The notes under the pieces: generated by a model | The model's input: the letters and a program-made list of their open reading frames with translations, nothing else | Told to the model about the DNA's origin: nothing | The model's database searches: none | Translations under genes and position numbers: made by a program | Assembly: GCA_963838385.1 (NCBI GenBank) | Contig: CAWIRE010000003.1 | Location: forward strand, 248,001 to 312,000 | Length of the DNA stretch: 64,000 nucleotides | DNA from: DAHUYF01 sp963838385 | GTDB taxonomy: Bacteria; Pseudomonadota; Alphaproteobacteria; ATCC43930; CGMCC-115725 | Direction: 5' to 3' | Shown here: positions 62,236-64,000 of the stretch, in pieces | Layout of the letters: every line of letters begins with the position of its first letter | How positions within the stretch are numbered: position 1 is the stretch's first letter

Positions 62236-63240
62236 ATGGCTTCGGCACAGACCACGACGGGCACGGCAGAGACACCGCTGGACCGGCCCGATATCACCGT
62301 CTCGGTTCGGCAGACCTTCGGCCTCGACAGCGACATGCAGGTTCCGGCCTTCTCGCGGCCGGACGACCACGTCCCCGACATCGACGAGGCCTACCGCTTC
62401 GACCACGACACGACGCTCGCCATCCTCGCGGGCTTCGCCTACAACCGCCGCGTCCTGGTCCAGGGCTATCACGGCACCGGCAAGTCGACGCATATCGAGC
62501 AGGTGGCGGCGCGCCTCAACTGGCCGTGCATCCGCGTCAATCTCGACAGCCATATCAGCCGCATCGACCTCGTCGGCAAGGACGCGATCGTGCTGCGCGA
62601 CGGCAAGCAGGTGACCGAATATCGCGAAGGCCTGCTGCCCTGGGCGCTGCAGCACCCGACCGCGCTCTGCTTCGACGAATACGATGCCGGCCGGCCCGAC
62701 GTGATGTTCGTCATCCAGCGCGTGCTCGAGGTCGAGGGCAAGCTCACGCTGCTCGATCAGAACCGGGTCATCCGCCCGCACCCGTCCTTCCGCCTCTTCG
62801 CCACCGCCAACACGGTGGGCCTGGGCGACACCACCGGCCTCTATCACGGCACGCAGCAGATCAACCAGGGTCAGATGGACCGCTGGAACATCGTCGCCAC
62901 GCTCAACTACCTGCCGCACGAGGCCGAGGTCGAGATCGTGCTGGCCAAGGCGCCGAGCTGGGACAATGACGAGGGCCGCCGCGCCATCCATGCCATGGTG
63001 GCGCTGGCCGAGCTCACCCGCGCCGGCTTCGTCAACGGCGACATCTCCACCGTCATGTCGCCGCGCACCGTCATCACCTGGGCCGAGAACGCGCGCATCT
63101 TCAACGACGTGGCTTTCGCCTTCCGCCTCACCTTCCTCAACAAATGCGACGAGGTGGAGCGCGCCACCGTGGCCGAGTACTACCAGCGCTGCTTCGGCAC
63201 CGAGCTCAAGGAGACCGGCGTCAAGGCGCAGCTGGTATAG
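62236..63240 (+). CDS. cobS: Cobaltochelatase subunit CobS
   Basis: 334 residues, AAA+ ATPase: Walker A VQGYHGTGKSTHIEQVA, Walker B ALCFDEYDAGRPDVMFV, sensor I RLFATANTVGLGDTTGLYHG. The N-terminus (ISVRQTFGLDSDMQVPAFSR) is typical. With CobT and CobN it inserts cobalt into hydrogenobyrinic acid a,c-diamide in aerobic vitamin B12 synthesis. It is 57 bp downstream of the J-domain gene and 142 bp before cobT. Confidence 0.96.
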   Translation: MASAQTTTGTAETPLDRPDITVSVRQTFGLDSDMQVPAFSRPDDHVPDIDEAYRFDHDTTLAILAGFAYNRRVLVQGYHGTGKSTHIEQVAARLNWPCIRVNLDSHISRIDLVGKDAIVLRDGKQVTEYREGLLPWALQHPTALCFDEYDAGRPDVMFVIQRVLEVEGKLTLLDQNRVIRPHPSFRLFATANTVGLGDTTGLYHGTQQINQGQMDRWNIVATLNYLPHEAEVEIVLAKAPSWDNDEGRRAIHAMVALAELTRAGFVNGDISTVMSPRTVITWAENARIFNDVAFAFRLTFLNKCDEVERATVAEYYQRCFGTELKETGVKAQLV

Positions 63241-63274
63241 AGGTGGCAAACGCCGATGGGTGAAAGGCCCCTTT

Positions 63275-63335
63275 CTGTCGTCATGGCCGGGCCGGCCGAA
63301 GGCCGAGTCCCGGCCATCCACGGCCATGACGACAG
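63275..63335. repeat. Palindromic repeat between cobS and cobT
   Basis: Perfect 15-bp arms, CTGTCGTCATGGCCG (63275-63289) and its inverse (63321-63335), enclose a second GC-rich palindromic region. This ATGGCCGGGC...GGCCATCC type of element is widespread between genes of Alphaproteobacteria. In RNA it forms a long stem that may separate cobS from cobT expression. Confidence 0.8.
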
Positions 63336-63382
63336 AGGATTCGGGCTGCGGCAAAGCGTCGGTTTTTTTCACAGGCTGAGCC

Positions 63383-64000
63383 TTGGCTGAGAACGAGACC
63401 CCGCTCGACATCTTCAAGCGCGCCACCGCCGCGACGGTGAGGGCGATCGCCGAGCGCGAGGATGTGACGGTGAGCTACGGCGCCGAGCCGGCGGCGGCGG
63501 CGGGCCCGCGCGTCCGCCTGCCGCTGCCCGGGCGCGATCTCTCCGCCGCCGACGCGGCGCCGGTGCGCGGCGCCGCCGACGCGGTGGCTCTCCGGCTGCG
63601 CTATCACGACGCGGCGCTCCATGCCCGGCGGCTCCCGGCCGGCGAGACGGCGCGCGCCATCTTCGAGGGGGTCGAGCAGGCGCGGGTCGAGGCGCTCGGC
63701 GCCAAGCGCATGAGCGGCGTCGCCGGCAACCTCGCCGCCATGCTCGACGAGCGCTACCGCCGCCAGGGCTTCGAGCACCTGGCCGAGCGCAACGACACCA
63801 CGCTGGCCGAGGCGGTGCGGCTGCTGGCGCGCGAGACGCTGACCGGCGCGCCGGTGCCGCCGGCGGCGCAGCGCGTCGTCGACATGTGGCGTCCCTTCCT
63901 CGAAGGCAAGGTCGGCCGCGACCTGCTGGAGCTCAACCGCCACGTCGCCAACCAGGAGGCCTATGGCAAGATCGCGCGCCAGCTGATCCACGACCTCGAC
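63383..64000 (+). CDS. cobT: Cobaltochelatase subunit CobT, N-terminal part (3' end outside window)
   Basis: 206 codons are visible. The start is TTG at 63383: an in-frame TGA lies at 63377-63379, and no ATG or GTG occurs before the conserved opening PLDIFKRATAATVRAIAE. Further matches are RARVEALGAKRMSGVAGN-type sequence and LLELNRHVANQEAYGKIAR. With CobS it forms the ATPase part of the cobalt chelatase. The C-terminal von Willebrand-like domain is missing because the window ends. Confidence 0.9.
   Translation, partial: MAENETPLDIFKRATAATVRAIAEREDVTVSYGAEPAAAAGPRVRLPLPGRDLSAADAAPVRGAADAVALRLRYHDAALHARRLPAGETARAIFEGVEQARVEALGAKRMSGVAGNLAAMLDERYRRQGFEHLAERNDTTLAEAVRLLARETLTGAPVPPAAQRVVDMWRPFLEGKVGRDLLELNRHVANQEAYGKIARQLIHDLD

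Overview
The window is GC-rich throughout, with dense gene packing, many ATGA/GTGA start-stop overlaps, and gene sets typical of Alphaproteobacteria: an aerobic-type cobaltochelatase pair (cobS, cobT), an FNR/FixK-type regulatory site, a phaB-like reductase, DUF1178, DUF2076 and DUF6134 proteins, and the neighbourhood comF / grxC / nitrilase / DUF1178 and xerC/D / aroK / aroB / bolA / J-domain / cobST. A Rhodospirillales-like soil or plant-associated heterotroph fits best. Genus cannot be read from the sequence alone.

Region 1 (1-21 kb) is accessory metabolism. After a truncated 2-hydroxyacid dehydrogenase comes a minus-strand operon (8536 down to 767) for a sugar-type ABC importer. It encodes a permease, a binding protein, a second permease fused to a strictosidine-synthase-like beta-propeller, a free propeller of the same family, a tandem ATPase and a short-chain dehydrogenase, with a TetR regulator just upstream. 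Next is a second catabolic cluster: an MFS importer, a mandelate-racemase-family dehydratase and a split ThDP-dependent 2-oxoacid decarboxylase, with a divergent TetR gene and a well-defined operator/promoter region. Then come an HtrA-like protein lacking all three catalytic residues, a zinc-ribbon protein, a gluconolactonase-like propeller, a FUSC-type exporter, a hybrid histidine kinase and an AsmA protein.

Region 2 (21-31 kb) has a TPR/2-oxoglutarate-oxygenase protein and a complete branched-chain-amide ABC importer (livFGMH plus two paralogous binding proteins) ending in a polysaccharide-deacetylase/allantoinase-like gene that is frameshifted. Region 3 (31-47 kb) is mostly housekeeping: pgk, methyltransferases, phaB, a universal stress protein behind a perfect FNR box, the grxC-nitrilase-DUF1178 group, comF, a PAS kinase, mutT, argJ and a parvulin-type isomerase. 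Region 4 (47-64 kb) is core: secA, degP, a response regulator, accA, a malyl-CoA-lyase-like enzyme, xerC/D, aroK-aroB, bolA (frameshifted), a J-domain protein, cobS and the start of cobT.

Three genes (deacetylase, a small membrane protein next to aroK, bolA) each read through cleanly only if one extra base is removed, so either recent decay or systematic assembly indels should be considered. No rRNA, tRNA, CRISPR array, prophage or insertion sequence was recognised. Intergenic palindromic repeats occur at three places, and one of them supplies the start of a signal peptide. The most original content is the permease-propeller fusion operon, followed by the dehydratase/split-decarboxylase cluster.
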